Origin: Streptomyces sp. LHD-70
GTDB taxonomy: Bacteria; Actinomycetota; Actinomycetes; Streptomycetales; Streptomycetaceae
Reading direction: 5' to 3'
NCBI RefSeq assembly: GCF_031157275.1
Contig: NZ_JAVIFW010000010.1
Location: forward strand, 1-64,000
Length of the DNA: 64,000 bases
Part shown: piece by piece, positions 23,680 through 32,097 of the stretch
How the letters are laid out: each line of letters starts with the position of its first letter
Numbering within the stretch: the stretch's first letter is position 1
Notes under the pieces: generated by a model
Seen by the model: the letters and a program-made list of their open reading frames with translations, nothing else
Database searches by the model: none
Told to the model about the DNA's origin: nothing
Translations under genes and position numbers: made by a program

Positions 23680-23945
23680 GGCGGGGTTCTATCAGCGCGT
23701 TCGGCCGACGCAGGACACCGGGTCGGAGCGCCGGTGCCCCCTCCATCCAACGGCGCCTGCGGCGTGGACTCCGGGATCCCCCTGGGGAAGATCGTGAACT
23801 TCTGGCTGGGGAATTGCGTGAGCGTCCACAGAAGGCTTCTCGCCGATAACACCCCAATATCTGCGGTAGCTCGATCCGTCACCTGCGGTGACGCTCTTCG
23901 GGTCCTACACGAAGCGGCCCTGTTATCTGCGGCAAGGAGGAAGCG

Positions 23946-24920
23946 GTGCCCACCGTCGTACAGCTGCCGACCGGCAAAGCGCTCACCGTCCGGACGGCGG
24001 CCGACCTCTTCCTCGACTCGCTCGGCAAACCCGAACACGGTCCGCACCTACGGAATCGGGGTGGGCAAGACTGCGCTGCAGCTCGGCGAGGGCCGGCCGC
24101 TCGGCTCGGTCGCGGACGACGAAGTGGGGGAAGCCCTCGAACTGCTCTGGGGTACCGCGGCGGTGAACACCTGGAACTCCCGCCGGGCATCGGTGCTGTC
24201 CTGGCTGGCGTGGTGCCGCGAGCGCGGCTACGAGTGTCCGGCGGTCCCGGCCTGGGCGAAGCGGCTGGCGGTGCCGGACTCCGAGACCCCGGCCCGCTCG
24301 CGCATGGCCATCGACCGGCTGATCGCGCGGCGCGAGGTGCACCTGCGGGAGAAGGCCCTGTACCGGATGCTCTATGAGACCGCCGCTCGATCCGACGAGA
24401 TTCTGGGCGTGAACATGAGGATCTGGACTTCGCCGGGCGCCGCTGTCAGGTCAAGGCCAAGGGTGCCCGGACGAAGGCCCCCCGACGCAGCCAGACGCGC
24501 GAGGACTTCGTACTGGAGACTGTGTACTGGGACGCGGGCACGGCCAGGCTATTGCCCCGGCTGCTCAAGGGACGTACGCGCGGGCCGGTGTTCGTCACCC
24601 ACCGCCGAGCCGGCCCTGGGAAGGTGGTGGGCCCGCGAGACGTGTGTCCGGACACAGACTTTGCCCGGCTCTCGTACGGGCAGGCCCGCGCCCTACTGGA
24701 TGGGCGCACCCCAGTTCGTGGACCTGGCAGCGGTTGGGACCTTCACGAGTACCGGCACTCTGCCCTGACGCACCTCGGCGAGCAAGGTGCGTCACTGCTC
24801 ATGCTGATGGCCAAGTCGCGTCACAAGTAGCCGGAGAACCTCCGCCGTTACTTCAAGTCCTCACCGGCGGCCGTCGCCGAGCTGACCAGCCTTCTGGCCC
24901 CCGGTGACAGCCGACGGTGA
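23946..24920 (+). pseudogene. Tyrosine integrase pseudogene (two frameshifts, one stop)
   Basis: The GTG at 23946 starts VVQLPTGKALTVRTAADLFL. The frame shifts at about 24028 (to NPNTVRTYGIGVGKTALQLG) and again at about 24415 (to VKAKGARTKAPRRSQTREDF). The third part keeps the box II block LHEYRHSALTHLGEQGASLL and then hits TAG at 24828-24830. After that stop the same frame still encodes PENLRRYFKPSPAAVAELTS up to TGA 24918-24920. The three pieces line up as one actinobacterial tyrosine recombinase of ~325 aa that is now dead. Confidence 0.85.
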
Positions 24921-25025
24921 GCCAGAACCTTGGTCAACTGCGCACTGACGGCAGGCGGGGTTGGAGCGGACTCGCGCGGATCGCACACGGCCCGCCGGTG
25001 CTTTCTGCGCAGGGAGTCCGTCCAC

Positions 25026-25685
25026 TCACTGGGACGTTGTCACCAGGCCTGCCTCATAGGCCAGGATCACCAGCTGCACCCGGTCGCGGGCATCGAGCTT
25101 GGCGAGCAGGCGGGTCAGGTAGGTCTTGGCGGTGGCGATGCTGATGCAGAGCTCGCCTGCGATCTCTGCATTGGACAGGCCCCTGCCGACGAGGGTCAGC
25201 ACCTCGCGTTCCCGGGCTGTGATGCCGCCGAGCTCCGCCCGCCGCGGCGGTGACGCTGCGGGTCGGGCGGTGAAATCTTTGATCAGCCGGCGTGTGACAG
25301 CTGGTGCGATCAGAGCGTCCCCGGCGGCAACGATCCGGATTGCGGAGAGGATGTCGTCCAGGGCCATGTCCTTGACGAGGAATCCGGACGCGCCGGCGTG
25401 TAGCGCCCCGTATACGTAGTCGTCGTCGTCGAAGGTCGTCAGGACGACGACGCGTGCGGAGCCGGTGCCCTTCGTGATCAGCCCGGTGGCCTCGATGCCG
25501 TCCATGCCGGGCATCCGGAGGTCCATCACGACGACGTCGGGGGCGAGTTCCTCCGCCAGTCGTACCGCTTCCGCGCCGTCTCCGGCCTCGCCCACCACTT
25601 CGATGTCGGCGGTGTCGGTGATGACCATCTGCAGGGCGGCGCGGACCAGGGGCTGGTCGTCGGTGAGTACGACGCGGATGGTCAT
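25026..25685 (-). CDS. NarL/FixJ-family response regulator
   Basis: 219 aa. The N-terminal receiver has the acid pocket DD (9-10), phospho-acceptor D55 (VVVMDLRMPG) and the TTFDDDDYV switch region. The C-terminal LuxR-type helix-turn-helix has ITAREREVLTLVGRGLSNAE. The preceding kinase gene overlaps it by four bases (ATGA at 25682-25685), so the two form a two-component pair. The adjacent divergent ABC exporter is the probable target, as is common for this class. Confidence 0.92.
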   Translation of the reverse strand: MTIRVVLTDDQPLVRAALQMVITDTADIEVVGEAGDGAEAVRLAEELAPDVVVMDLRMPGMDGIEATGLITKGTGSARVVVLTTFDDDDYVYGALHAGASGFLVKDMALDDILSAIRIVAAGDALIAPAVTRRLIKDFTARPAASPPRRAELGGITAREREVLTLVGRGLSNAEIAGELCISIATAKTYLTRLLAKLDARDRVQLVILAYEAGLVTTSQ

Positions 25686-26935
25686 CTGGCTCTCGCCTTC
25701 TCTTCTGCCTCGGTCATTGTCGGTATCGGTAATCTGACCGCTACCAGGAAGCCGCCCCCGGGACCGGGCCCGGCCGTGAAATCGCCGTTCAACAGGGCAG
25801 TCCGCTCGCGCATGCCGATCAGGCCGTATCCGGTGTCCGTGCTGGTGCCGCCGCCTGTCCCTCGGTCCGAGACCTCGACAGCGAGTTCGTCCGCGCGGTA
25901 TTCGAGGCGCACGAGGCAGGAATCGGCCCCCGAGTGCCGTACGGCGTTGGTCACCGACTCCTGGACGATCCGGAACGCCGCGAGGTCGATGTCAGCGGGC
26001 AGTGGGCGGTGCCTCCCCTGCCGGCACACCTCCACGCGGACGCCGGCGGCCGTGGCCGTCGCGGCGAGCCGTTCCACGTCCGCCAGGCCAGTGGCCGGCT
26101 GCAGGGATGCTGGTGCGAGCCCAACGTCTTGACTGGTGCCTTCCTGATTCTGGTCGGCCTGGCGCAGGGCGCCGAGCATCTGCCGGAGCCCGGACAGGGT
26201 CTCGCGCCCCGCCTTCTCCACGGTGAGCATCGCCTCCCGGGCCTTGGCCGGCTGGGTCTCGACGACCCGGGCCGCGGCGCCGGCCTGCAGGGCGATGATG
26301 CCGATGCTGTGGGCGACAGTGTCATGCATCTCGCGGGCGATGCGCAGCCGTTCGGCGGTGACGGCCTGCGTGGCGGCCCGTGCGTACAACTCTTCGGTGT
26401 GGGCGCGGGCCTGATGCACCGAGTTGCCGATGAGCCAGGCGATGGCCACGGTCAGGGCCAGGAAGGGCTCGGGGGCGATTCCGGAGTCGTCCCCCATGAG
26501 CAGCCGCATCATGAAATAGCAGGTGAGCATGCCGAGTGCCCCTGCGGCCGCCGTGATCGAATTCCGCCGGGATCGGATGGCCGCGATGTAGCAGAGGGCC
26601 ACATCCACTGCCAGAAACTGCAGCGGCGGGATCTCGTCCTGACGCCAGGCCACCGTCGAGGCGACCGTACCGGCAATCACCAGTGCGTACGCCAGCGAAG
26701 TACTGCGCCGCAGCACCGTACTGCCGGCCAGGACCAGTACGAAGGCGAGCGCAAGTAGAGCCCGGGCGCCAAGCGAATCGAGCCCGTCCCGGGGAAAGTT
26801 GAGCGAGTGCGTCGGCCCAGGCGGCATCACGATGTACTCGACGATGGGCTGCACTGCTGCCGCCAACCACGCCAGCGCCGTCCACAGGCCCGGCGGTATG
26901 CGCTTGAGCAGCGGCAAAGACACGGAGACGGACAT
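25682..26935 (-). CDS. Sensor histidine kinase (HisKA_3 type)
   Basis: ATG 26935 is used; the same frame is open much further but over the divergent ABC gene, so the extension is spurious. The 417-aa protein has several N-terminal membrane spans (residues ~15-170), the dimerisation and phosphorylation block RLRIAREMHDTVAHS (H204), and a HATPase region with ESVTNAVRHSGA and YGLIGMRERTALL. It phosphorylates the overlapping response regulator. No extracellular sensor domain is seen, as in intramembrane-sensing kinases beside ABC exporters. Confidence 0.92.
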   Translation of the reverse strand: MSVSVSLPLLKRIPPGLWTALAWLAAAVQPIVEYIVMPPGPTHSLNFPRDGLDSLGARALLALAFVLVLAGSTVLRRSTSLAYALVIAGTVASTVAWRQDEIPPLQFLAVDVALCYIAAIRSRRNSITAAAGALGMLTCYFMMRLLMGDDSGIAPEPFLALTVAIAWLIGNSVHQARAHTEELYARAATQAVTAERLRIAREMHDTVAHSIGIIALQAGAAARVVETQPAKAREAMLTVEKAGRETLSGLRQMLGALRQADQNQEGTSQDVGLAPASLQPATGLADVERLAATATAAGVRVEVCRQGRHRPLPADIDLAAFRIVQESVTNAVRHSGADSCLVRLEYRADELAVEVSDRGTGGGTSTDTGYGLIGMRERTALLNGDFTAGPGPGGGFLVAVRLPIPTMTEAEEKARAR

Positions 26936-27068
26936 CTGGTGATCGTAACCGTGTGCCGTTGAGGGGCCATCGGCCCGCGGATGTACAACCGGGGTTGACA
27001 CTCGCGCCCGGCGCTTGTCAGCTCCAGCCCGACGACGGGCGGGGTCGCCCCCCGGCACCGTTGTCCCC

Positions 27069-27977
27069 GTGATCGAAGTCAACGAGCTCACGAAGCGATA
27101 CGGCAGCACGACGGCCGTCAAAGATCTGACCTTCACCGCGCGACCCGGTGAGGTGACCGGGTTCCTCGGACCCAACGGTGCGGGCAAGAGCACCACGCTG
27201 CGGATGATCCTCGGCTTGCATGAGCCCACCAGCGGCAGCGTCACCGTCGGCGGCCGTTCCTTTCGCGATCTCCCCCGCGGCCTGCGCCATGTCGGCTCCC
27301 TTCTCGACGCGCACGGCGTGCACAGCGGGCGCAGCGCGGTAGCACAGTTGTCCGCCCTGGCCCGCAGCAACCGCATCCCGCAGCGCCGGGTGGAGGAGGT
27401 GCTGCGGGAGGTCGGTCTCGCCGAGGTCGCCCGGCGCCGCATCGGCGGATTCTCGCTCGGCATGAAACAGCGGCTCGGCATCGCGTCCGCCCTGCTCGGC
27501 GACCCACCGGTACTGCTCTTCGACGAACCGCTCAACGGCCTCGACCCGGAAGGCGTGAAGTGGGTGCGTGACCTGTTCAGGCGGCTCGCCGCCGAGGGCC
27601 GCACCGTGTTCGTTTCCAGCCATCTCATGTCCGAGATGGAGCACACCGCCGACCAGCTGGTCGTCATCGGCCGCGGCGAGCTGATCGCGGCGGAAAGCCT
27701 CACGGAGTTCTCCGCTCGCGGCACCCGGCAGAGCGTCACGGTGGGCACGCCCGCCGCGGCAGACCTGAGAGGCCTGCTCACGGCCGAGGGCGCGGCCGTG
27801 CACACGGCGGGCGACCTGCTCGCTGTGACCGGTGTGACCGCGGTCCGGATCGGTGAGATCGCCATGGAGCACCGCATTCCGCTGCATCACCTCAGCACCC
27901 GTTCCGCCTCCCTGGAAGAGGCGTTTATGGAGCTCACCGCCGACAGCGTGCAATACCTCGCAGGAGACCCCCAGTGA
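27069..27977 (+). CDS. ABC exporter ATP-binding protein
   Basis: The GTG at 27069 is chosen (VIEVNELTKRYGS); the upstream extension lacks support. It has Walker A GPNGAGKST (residues 34-42), Q-loop, signature FSLGMKQRLG, Walker B LLFDEPLNGLDP and the H-loop VSSHLMSE. The C-terminal ~80 residues are typical of Ccm/Nat-type drug or bacitracin exporters. It overlaps the permease gene (GTGA) and is divergent from the two-component genes that probably regulate it. Confidence 0.93.
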   Translation: MIEVNELTKRYGSTTAVKDLTFTARPGEVTGFLGPNGAGKSTTLRMILGLHEPTSGSVTVGGRSFRDLPRGLRHVGSLLDAHGVHSGRSAVAQLSALARSNRIPQRRVEEVLREVGLAEVARRRIGGFSLGMKQRLGIASALLGDPPVLLFDEPLNGLDPEGVKWVRDLFRRLAAEGRTVFVSSHLMSEMEHTADQLVVIGRGELIAAESLTEFSARGTRQSVTVGTPAAADLRGLLTAEGAAVHTAGDLLAVTGVTAVRIGEIAMEHRIPLHHLSTRSASLEEAFMELTADSVQYLAGDPQ

Positions 27978-28816
27978 CCAAGACGTACCCTGCCGGCGGA
28001 CTCGGCGCCGACGAACCCCACGCCCGCTTTCACGACCTCGTGGCCGCCGAGTGGATCAAGCTTCGGTCGCTGCGCTCGACCTGGATCGCGTACGGGGCCA
28101 CCGCACTGGCCGTCATCGCGTTCAACGCGGGCACCGCCTACGACACCTACAACTACTGGCCGGAGCGGAGCGCGGTGGACCGGGCCGACTTCGTCCGGGC
28201 CGGAATTCCGCTGCAGGAGGCGTTCACGGCGAACGCCGCCATGGTCATGATGCTTGCCCTCGGTGCCATCGGCGCCGTCGCGATCATCGGCGAGTACAGC
28301 ACGGGCACCATCCGTACGACGTTCGCGGCCGTTCCGGCCCGCCATTCGGTGATGGCCGCCAAAACGGTGGCCGTCACGGCGGTCACCACCGTCTTCGGCA
28401 CGATCGTCGCGGGGGCCTCCTTCGGCCTGACGCAGGCGATCCTCGACGGCCGGGACGCCGGCATATCGATCAGCTACCCGGGCGCCCTGCGCGTCGTAGT
28501 GGCGTCCGCCCTCCTTGCGCCCGTGTGCGCGGTCGCCGGCATGGCCATCGGCTCCGTCATCAGGCACACCTCGGCCACCATGATCGCCTCGGTGGTGGTC
28601 ATCCTCGTGCTGCCCATCATCTTCACCGACGGCCGCCACTGGTCGGCGGTCGCCGGGCACGCCACGCTCTACCAGGCGTGGTCACGGCTCGTGGAGGTCG
28701 GCTCACCCCGGACTGACTTTCCGTGGACGACCGGCGGAGCCTGGACCGTCTACGCGGTGTGGGCGCTCACCACAGCCGTGCTCGCCGTCACCAGCGCGCA
28801 ACGGCGCGACCAGTGA
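27974..28816 (+). CDS. ABC exporter permease (ABC-2 type)
   Basis: The 280-aa protein has about six hydrophobic spans. Characteristic features are the N-terminal LVAAEWIKLRSLRSTWIAYG, which starts ABC-2 permeases of actinobacteria, and GEYSTGTIRTTFAAVPARHS in the first loop. It starts with GTG overlapping the ATPase stop. Together they form a two-gene exporter for lipid, peptide or antibiotic-type substrates. The substrate is not visible. Confidence 0.9.
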   Translation: MTKTYPAGGLGADEPHARFHDLVAAEWIKLRSLRSTWIAYGATALAVIAFNAGTAYDTYNYWPERSAVDRADFVRAGIPLQEAFTANAAMVMMLALGAIGAVAIIGEYSTGTIRTTFAAVPARHSVMAAKTVAVTAVTTVFGTIVAGASFGLTQAILDGRDAGISISYPGALRVVVASALLAPVCAVAGMAIGSVIRHTSATMIASVVVILVLPIIFTDGRHWSAVAGHATLYQAWSRLVEVGSPRTDFPWTTGGAWTVYAVWALTTAVLAVTSAQRRDQ

Positions 28817-28825
28817 GAGAACCGG

Positions 28826-29422
28826 TCAGCCAACTGCCCGGGCGGCAAGAAGGCCGCCCGCACCTGGGAGCACTTGGTGGTCGGCTCTGCGGTGTGGGCG
28901 TCGCCGCCGTGACGCCGAAACCCTGTTCGCATGCGCCATGGCGTCGTACGACTCGTACAGCGGAGTCCAGTTTGGGCCCAGCTCCAGTGCCTGCGGCGGC
29001 AATCGCTCCTCAAGGAGCGCCCTGCGTACGCTGAAGTTCTCCCAGCCGGCGACTGCGAGCCACCCGGCGCAGGCGAGATCCTCGCCAGTGCGGGGTGCGC
29101 CTTTGTGGCAGCCAAACTTGTCCTGGCCGTGGATGAGGGCGGCCAGGACGGCTTCGGTGCCTTCGGGCTGTACGGAGGTGGAGCGCAGCTCCTCGAAGCG
29201 GGTGGCCGGGAAGCGGCCTGGTGCGACGTCGGTGCGCCAGGGGCACTCGGCGCATGGAGCCTTGCGGTACGGCATGGCGGGCGAGGGCTCGGTGTCGCAG
29301 GCCGGGGAGGGTTCGGGATCGTCCTGTGAGCCGCAGGGGCCGAAGGGACCGGATTCTCCGGGAGTGTTCGCGCCGAGCTGCGGGGCGCCGCCCTTGGTGC
29401 GGTGCGGCGGGTTCGGGATCAC
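28826..29422 (-). CDS. DUF6283 family protein
   Basis: The diagnostic block CAECPWRTDVAPGRFPATRF lies in the middle, after a proline- and cysteine-containing start, and is followed by DKFGCHKG, the second Cys/His pair of the putative metal site. Its start overlaps the preceding stop by four bases. Such genes are frequent in actinophages and integrative elements. The C-terminal tail is Arg-rich and may extend past the domain. Function unknown. Confidence 0.75.
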   Translation of the reverse strand: MIPNPPHRTKGGAPQLGANTPGESGPFGPCGSQDDPEPSPACDTEPSPAMPYRKAPCAECPWRTDVAPGRFPATRFEELRSTSVQPEGTEAVLAALIHGQDKFGCHKGAPRTGEDLACAGWLAVAGWENFSVRRALLEERLPPQALELGPNWTPLYESYDAMAHANRVSASRRRRPHRRADHQVLPGAGGLLAARAVG

Positions 29423-30978
29423 TCGCTCTCCCTGCCCTTGAGCTGGCGGACGGTGTTGGAGGGGCGGAAAGGGGCGTCCTCGGGGCCCATGGGGTGTTCG
29501 AGGATGGTGATTTCCTGGTGGACGCAGGCGTCGCCTAGTTCAGCGTGACGGCGGGGGTTGGGGCACTGCATGCGGTCGTGCTCGCGCCGCCAGGTGCGGA
29601 ACTGCCACGGCCCCCGCTTGTAGGCCTCGCCGGCAGCCGGGCGGCGTGCTGGGCTGGCCCCGTTGCCGCCGATGGTGACGAGACGTACGTGCCCGTCGTC
29701 CGTGATGCCCCGGCGCCGGTCCTTGCGCTGGTCGGTGGGCTTGCGCTTGTGGAGGGTGGTACGGGTGATGGTCTTGCCCAACCGCTGTGTCTGGGTGATG
29801 AGTTCGTGCACGGCGATCGCGGCCCGTACGGGGAGTTCGTTGGTGCCCTCGATCGGCTCGGTGTCGAAGATGGCGCCGTCGGCGACGATCATCTCCGTCT
29901 CCCAGGCGATCGGCGGGCCCCCGCTGATGAGGGACGGGGTGTAGAGGGTGAACCACCACACCGGATCCCCGACTTTGGCGAACTCGGCGGCCGGGACGGA
30001 CACCATGCGAGGCCCGTCCTGCTCGTCGTGCACGTGATCGTTGCGCCTCCACAACCACGACCCGCCCGGCCACGCCGCGGGGTCCCACGTACTCCAGGAG
30101 ACGGCGACGATCGGCTTGCTCGAACCCATGTCCACCGGTGTCTCGAAGACGACCAGGCCCGGCCCGCGCAGCATCCGCTCGCGCGTCACCGGTGCCTTCT
30201 TGGGGCGCATGGCTTTGCGTACGGCGACGGCGCACATGTCGGCGTCCACGTAGTACAGGCCCGCGCGGCTCAGCGTCGTGGCCTCCTCCGTGGCCAGGAA
30301 CCGGCCCGGCCCGTCGCAGTCCATGTAGCCGTCATCGCCGGGACCGGCGTCGGGGCAGAGCGTGAACAGGCCCTGCGCCAGTGCCGAGGAGAGCGTGGTG
30401 GGCCCGCTGCCCTGGGTGTAGTGGGCGATCAGCTTGCGCCGCCACTCGGGCAAGGCCTTCGGGTTCGGACGCCACTCGCCTGGGTCGGGCGCAGCCTGAG
30501 CGGGCAGGCCCGCATCGAGGATCAGTGGAGCGTGGCCGCTCTGCTGAGCGCGGGCACCCAGCCCGGAGAGGACTGCCAGCAGCGCGGCGAGCGCATCGGT
30601 CAGACCCTGGTCTTCCATCGCGTGCAGGCATGCCTGCACGAGCATCGGGTTTCCAGTTTCGAGTGCGGCGAGCGTGTCGGTGACCACCGCGCGGGATTCG
30701 GGACCGAGGTGGCGCAGACCAGTCAGCTGCGGCGTCAGCGATCCCCAGGTCATGCCACGCGCTTGAAGATGGTCGGCGGCCTGGTGGGCGGCGAAGGCCG
30801 CGACCTCGGCTCCCTGCCCGCGACGGATGAGTCCGAGCGTGAAGTGGCGTAGGGCTGCGGCACGTTCAACGCCTGCGACGCTGTGGCGGTCCGCGTAGCT
30901 GCGGGTCGCCAGGTCGACCAGCCGGTGGTAGGCGTCGATGGTCTGCTGGGTGGCGATCAGAATGGTCGGCGTGCTCAC
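29419..30978 (-). CDS. Large hypothetical protein of the element, 519 aa
   Basis: GTG 30978 overlaps the zinc-binding gene stop. The first ~150 residues are helical (IDAYHRLVDLATRSYADRHS). The middle contains WPGGSWLWRRNDHVHDEQDG and WWFTLYTPSLISGGPPIAWE. The C-terminal third is Lys/Arg-rich with TTLHKRKPTDQRKDRRRGI followed by CVHQEITIL. No enzyme motif is recognised. It forms an operon with the small zinc gene upstream and DUF6283 downstream, an arrangement likely to travel as a unit. Confidence 0.75.
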   Translation of the reverse strand: MSTPTILIATQQTIDAYHRLVDLATRSYADRHSVAGVERAAALRHFTLGLIRRGQGAEVAAFAAHQAADHLQARGMTWGSLTPQLTGLRHLGPESRAVVTDTLAALETGNPMLVQACLHAMEDQGLTDALAALLAVLSGLGARAQQSGHAPLILDAGLPAQAAPDPGEWRPNPKALPEWRRKLIAHYTQGSGPTTLSSALAQGLFTLCPDAGPGDDGYMDCDGPGRFLATEEATTLSRAGLYYVDADMCAVAVRKAMRPKKAPVTRERMLRGPGLVVFETPVDMGSSKPIVAVSWSTWDPAAWPGGSWLWRRNDHVHDEQDGPRMVSVPAAEFAKVGDPVWWFTLYTPSLISGGPPIAWETEMIVADGAIFDTEPIEGTNELPVRAAIAVHELITQTQRLGKTITRTTLHKRKPTDQRKDRRRGITDDGHVRLVTIGGNGASPARRPAAGEAYKRGPWQFRTWRREHDRMQCPNPRRHAELGDACVHQEITILEHPMGPEDAPFRPSNTVRQLKGRESE

Positions 30979-31163
30979 AGGACCCTCGTCTTCGTTGCCT
31001 GGGTGTTCTTGGGGCACGAGCACCAGGTGTGATCCGAGCCGTAGAGCTCGTGCTCGCACCGCACGCACAGGTAGTTGCTCGTGTCGTATCCCTCGTCGTC
31101 GAGGGCATCGCGTTTGCAGCGGCGGCAGATGTAGCGCCAGTGCTGTGGGCCTCGGCGGACCAT
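30975..31163 (-). CDS. Zinc-ribbon protein, 62 aa
   Basis: Two CxxC knuckles (YICRRCKRDA and YLCVRCEHEL) and a third CSC pair near the C-terminus show a zinc ribbon. GTGA overlap with the 519-aa gene downstream and a 1-base stop/start overlap with the gene upstream place it in the operon. Probable nucleic-acid or protein-binding helper. Confidence 0.75.
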   Translation of the reverse strand: MVRRGPQHWRYICRRCKRDALDDEGYDTSNYLCVRCEHELYGSDHTWCSCPKNTQATKTRVL

Positions 31164-31453
31164 CAGCGGCGCCGCATCGTGGAGACGACCGAGGTGACGT
31201 GGGTGGTGGCCATGAGGTGGGCCTGGCCGACTTCGCGTTCGGTGAGTATCTGGGCGGCCTGCTCGGTGAGCTGGTCGATCTTGTCGGGATTGCCGGGGGC
31301 GGGTGAGGTCGCGGTGGTCAGCGACGCGGCGCGCAGGATGAGTTCGGTGTATGCGACGCCGTAGCTGGCGTCGAGGCGGTCGCGCAGGCGGGTGGTGCGT
31401 GCGTTGAGCGTGCGGGGGATGCGGGGCTGGGCAGTAGCGTCCGAGGTGTTCAT
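31163..31453 (-). CDS. Hypothetical helical protein, 96 aa
   Basis: ATG 31453 is chosen (MNTSDATAQPRIPRTLNART); the frame is open upstream but crosses the promoter element at 31495-31521. The protein is helical (RDRLDASYGVAYTELILRAA, TEQAAQILTEREVGQAHLMA). It heads the leftward operon of five genes that ends with DUF6283. Not recognised. Confidence 0.65.
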   Translation of the reverse strand: MNTSDATAQPRIPRTLNARTTRLRDRLDASYGVAYTELILRAASLTTATSPAPGNPDKIDQLTEQAAQILTEREVGQAHLMATTHVTSVVSTMRRR

Positions 31454-31494
31454 TGCGCTTACTCCTGTTTGGTGTGTTTGTCCTCTTGGTCTCA

Positions 31495-31521
31495 ACTGTA
31501 GGAATTTAAATAGAGGCTGTC
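31495..31521 (-). promoter_or_regulatory. Shared promoter-like element heading the zinc/519-aa/DUF6283 operon
   Basis: Minus strand: CCCGACAGC, 15-bp spacer containing ATTTAAAT, TACAGT. One base differs from the other copies in the -35 part. It ends 42 bp before the ATG at 31453. Confidence 0.55.
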
Positions 31522-31566
31522 GGGTTGCGTCGAGGTGACCCCGCACACGTCCACGAGCCGAAGAGG

Positions 31567-32037
31567 TCAGGGCGCATCGCGCTGCTCCCGGCCGAGAGAA
31601 GAGAGGCGGCGACGTATCTGGGGGCGCTGCTTGAGCCGGGCCATTTCGGTGGCCTGAGTGGGCGAGTAGCGGCTGGCCGATACGGCGGCTGCCAGCTGGG
31701 CCAGGAAGTACGTACGGAGCGCGTGCAACGTGACGGGCGGTTGACCGTCGTGTTCACTCTGCGCGCGGAAGACCCGGTGCAGATGTGCACTGGTGTGCGG
31801 GCACACAATGCCGCCTTCGGCGGCGTCCAGGGCGTGAGCCAGTTCGATCGAGGGCGGTACCGCGTGACCTCCGAGATGCGTCAGTAAGTCGTCGCCTACG
31901 GCGAGTTGGGCAATTTCCGAAGCTCTCAATCCGCGTTGGGCGGCCAGCAGGGCCCACAAATGGGCGCGGGGGTGGTGCTGCTTGAGGTGGGCGAGGAGGG
32001 CTGCCACGCGCTCATCGGTCAGGTCGGCTTGAATCAT
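31567..32037 (-). CDS. Truncated tyrosine-recombinase-like protein, 156 aa
   Basis: It has a box I-like block (RGLRASEIAQLAVGDDL) and a box II-like block (VTLHALRTYFLAQLA) of the tyrosine recombinase catalytic domain, but no N-terminal core-binding domain and no clear nucleophile tyrosine. ATG 32037 lies 60 bp after the full integrase stop, same strand. It may act as an accessory to the integrase or be a decayed paralogue. The reading frame is clean, which favours a maintained gene. Confidence 0.6.
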   Translation of the reverse strand: MIQADLTDERVAALLAHLKQHHPRAHLWALLAAQRGLRASEIAQLAVGDDLLTHLGGHAVPPSIELAHALDAAEGGIVCPHTSAHLHRVFRAQSEHDGQPPVTLHALRTYFLAQLAAAVSASRYSPTQATEMARLKQRPQIRRRLSSLGREQRDAP

Positions 32038-32097
32038 CGAGTGCTTCGTGACTGGGCGGCCCGGCCCGAGAAGGGCCGGGCCTGAGCGGGCAAGGGG

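Noticed and set aside
25682..27877. N-terminal extension of the sensor kinase to 731 codons
   Set aside because: The extension is antisense to the ABC ATPase gene and has Ser/Arg-rich mirror composition. The membrane-spanning kinase clearly starts at 26935.
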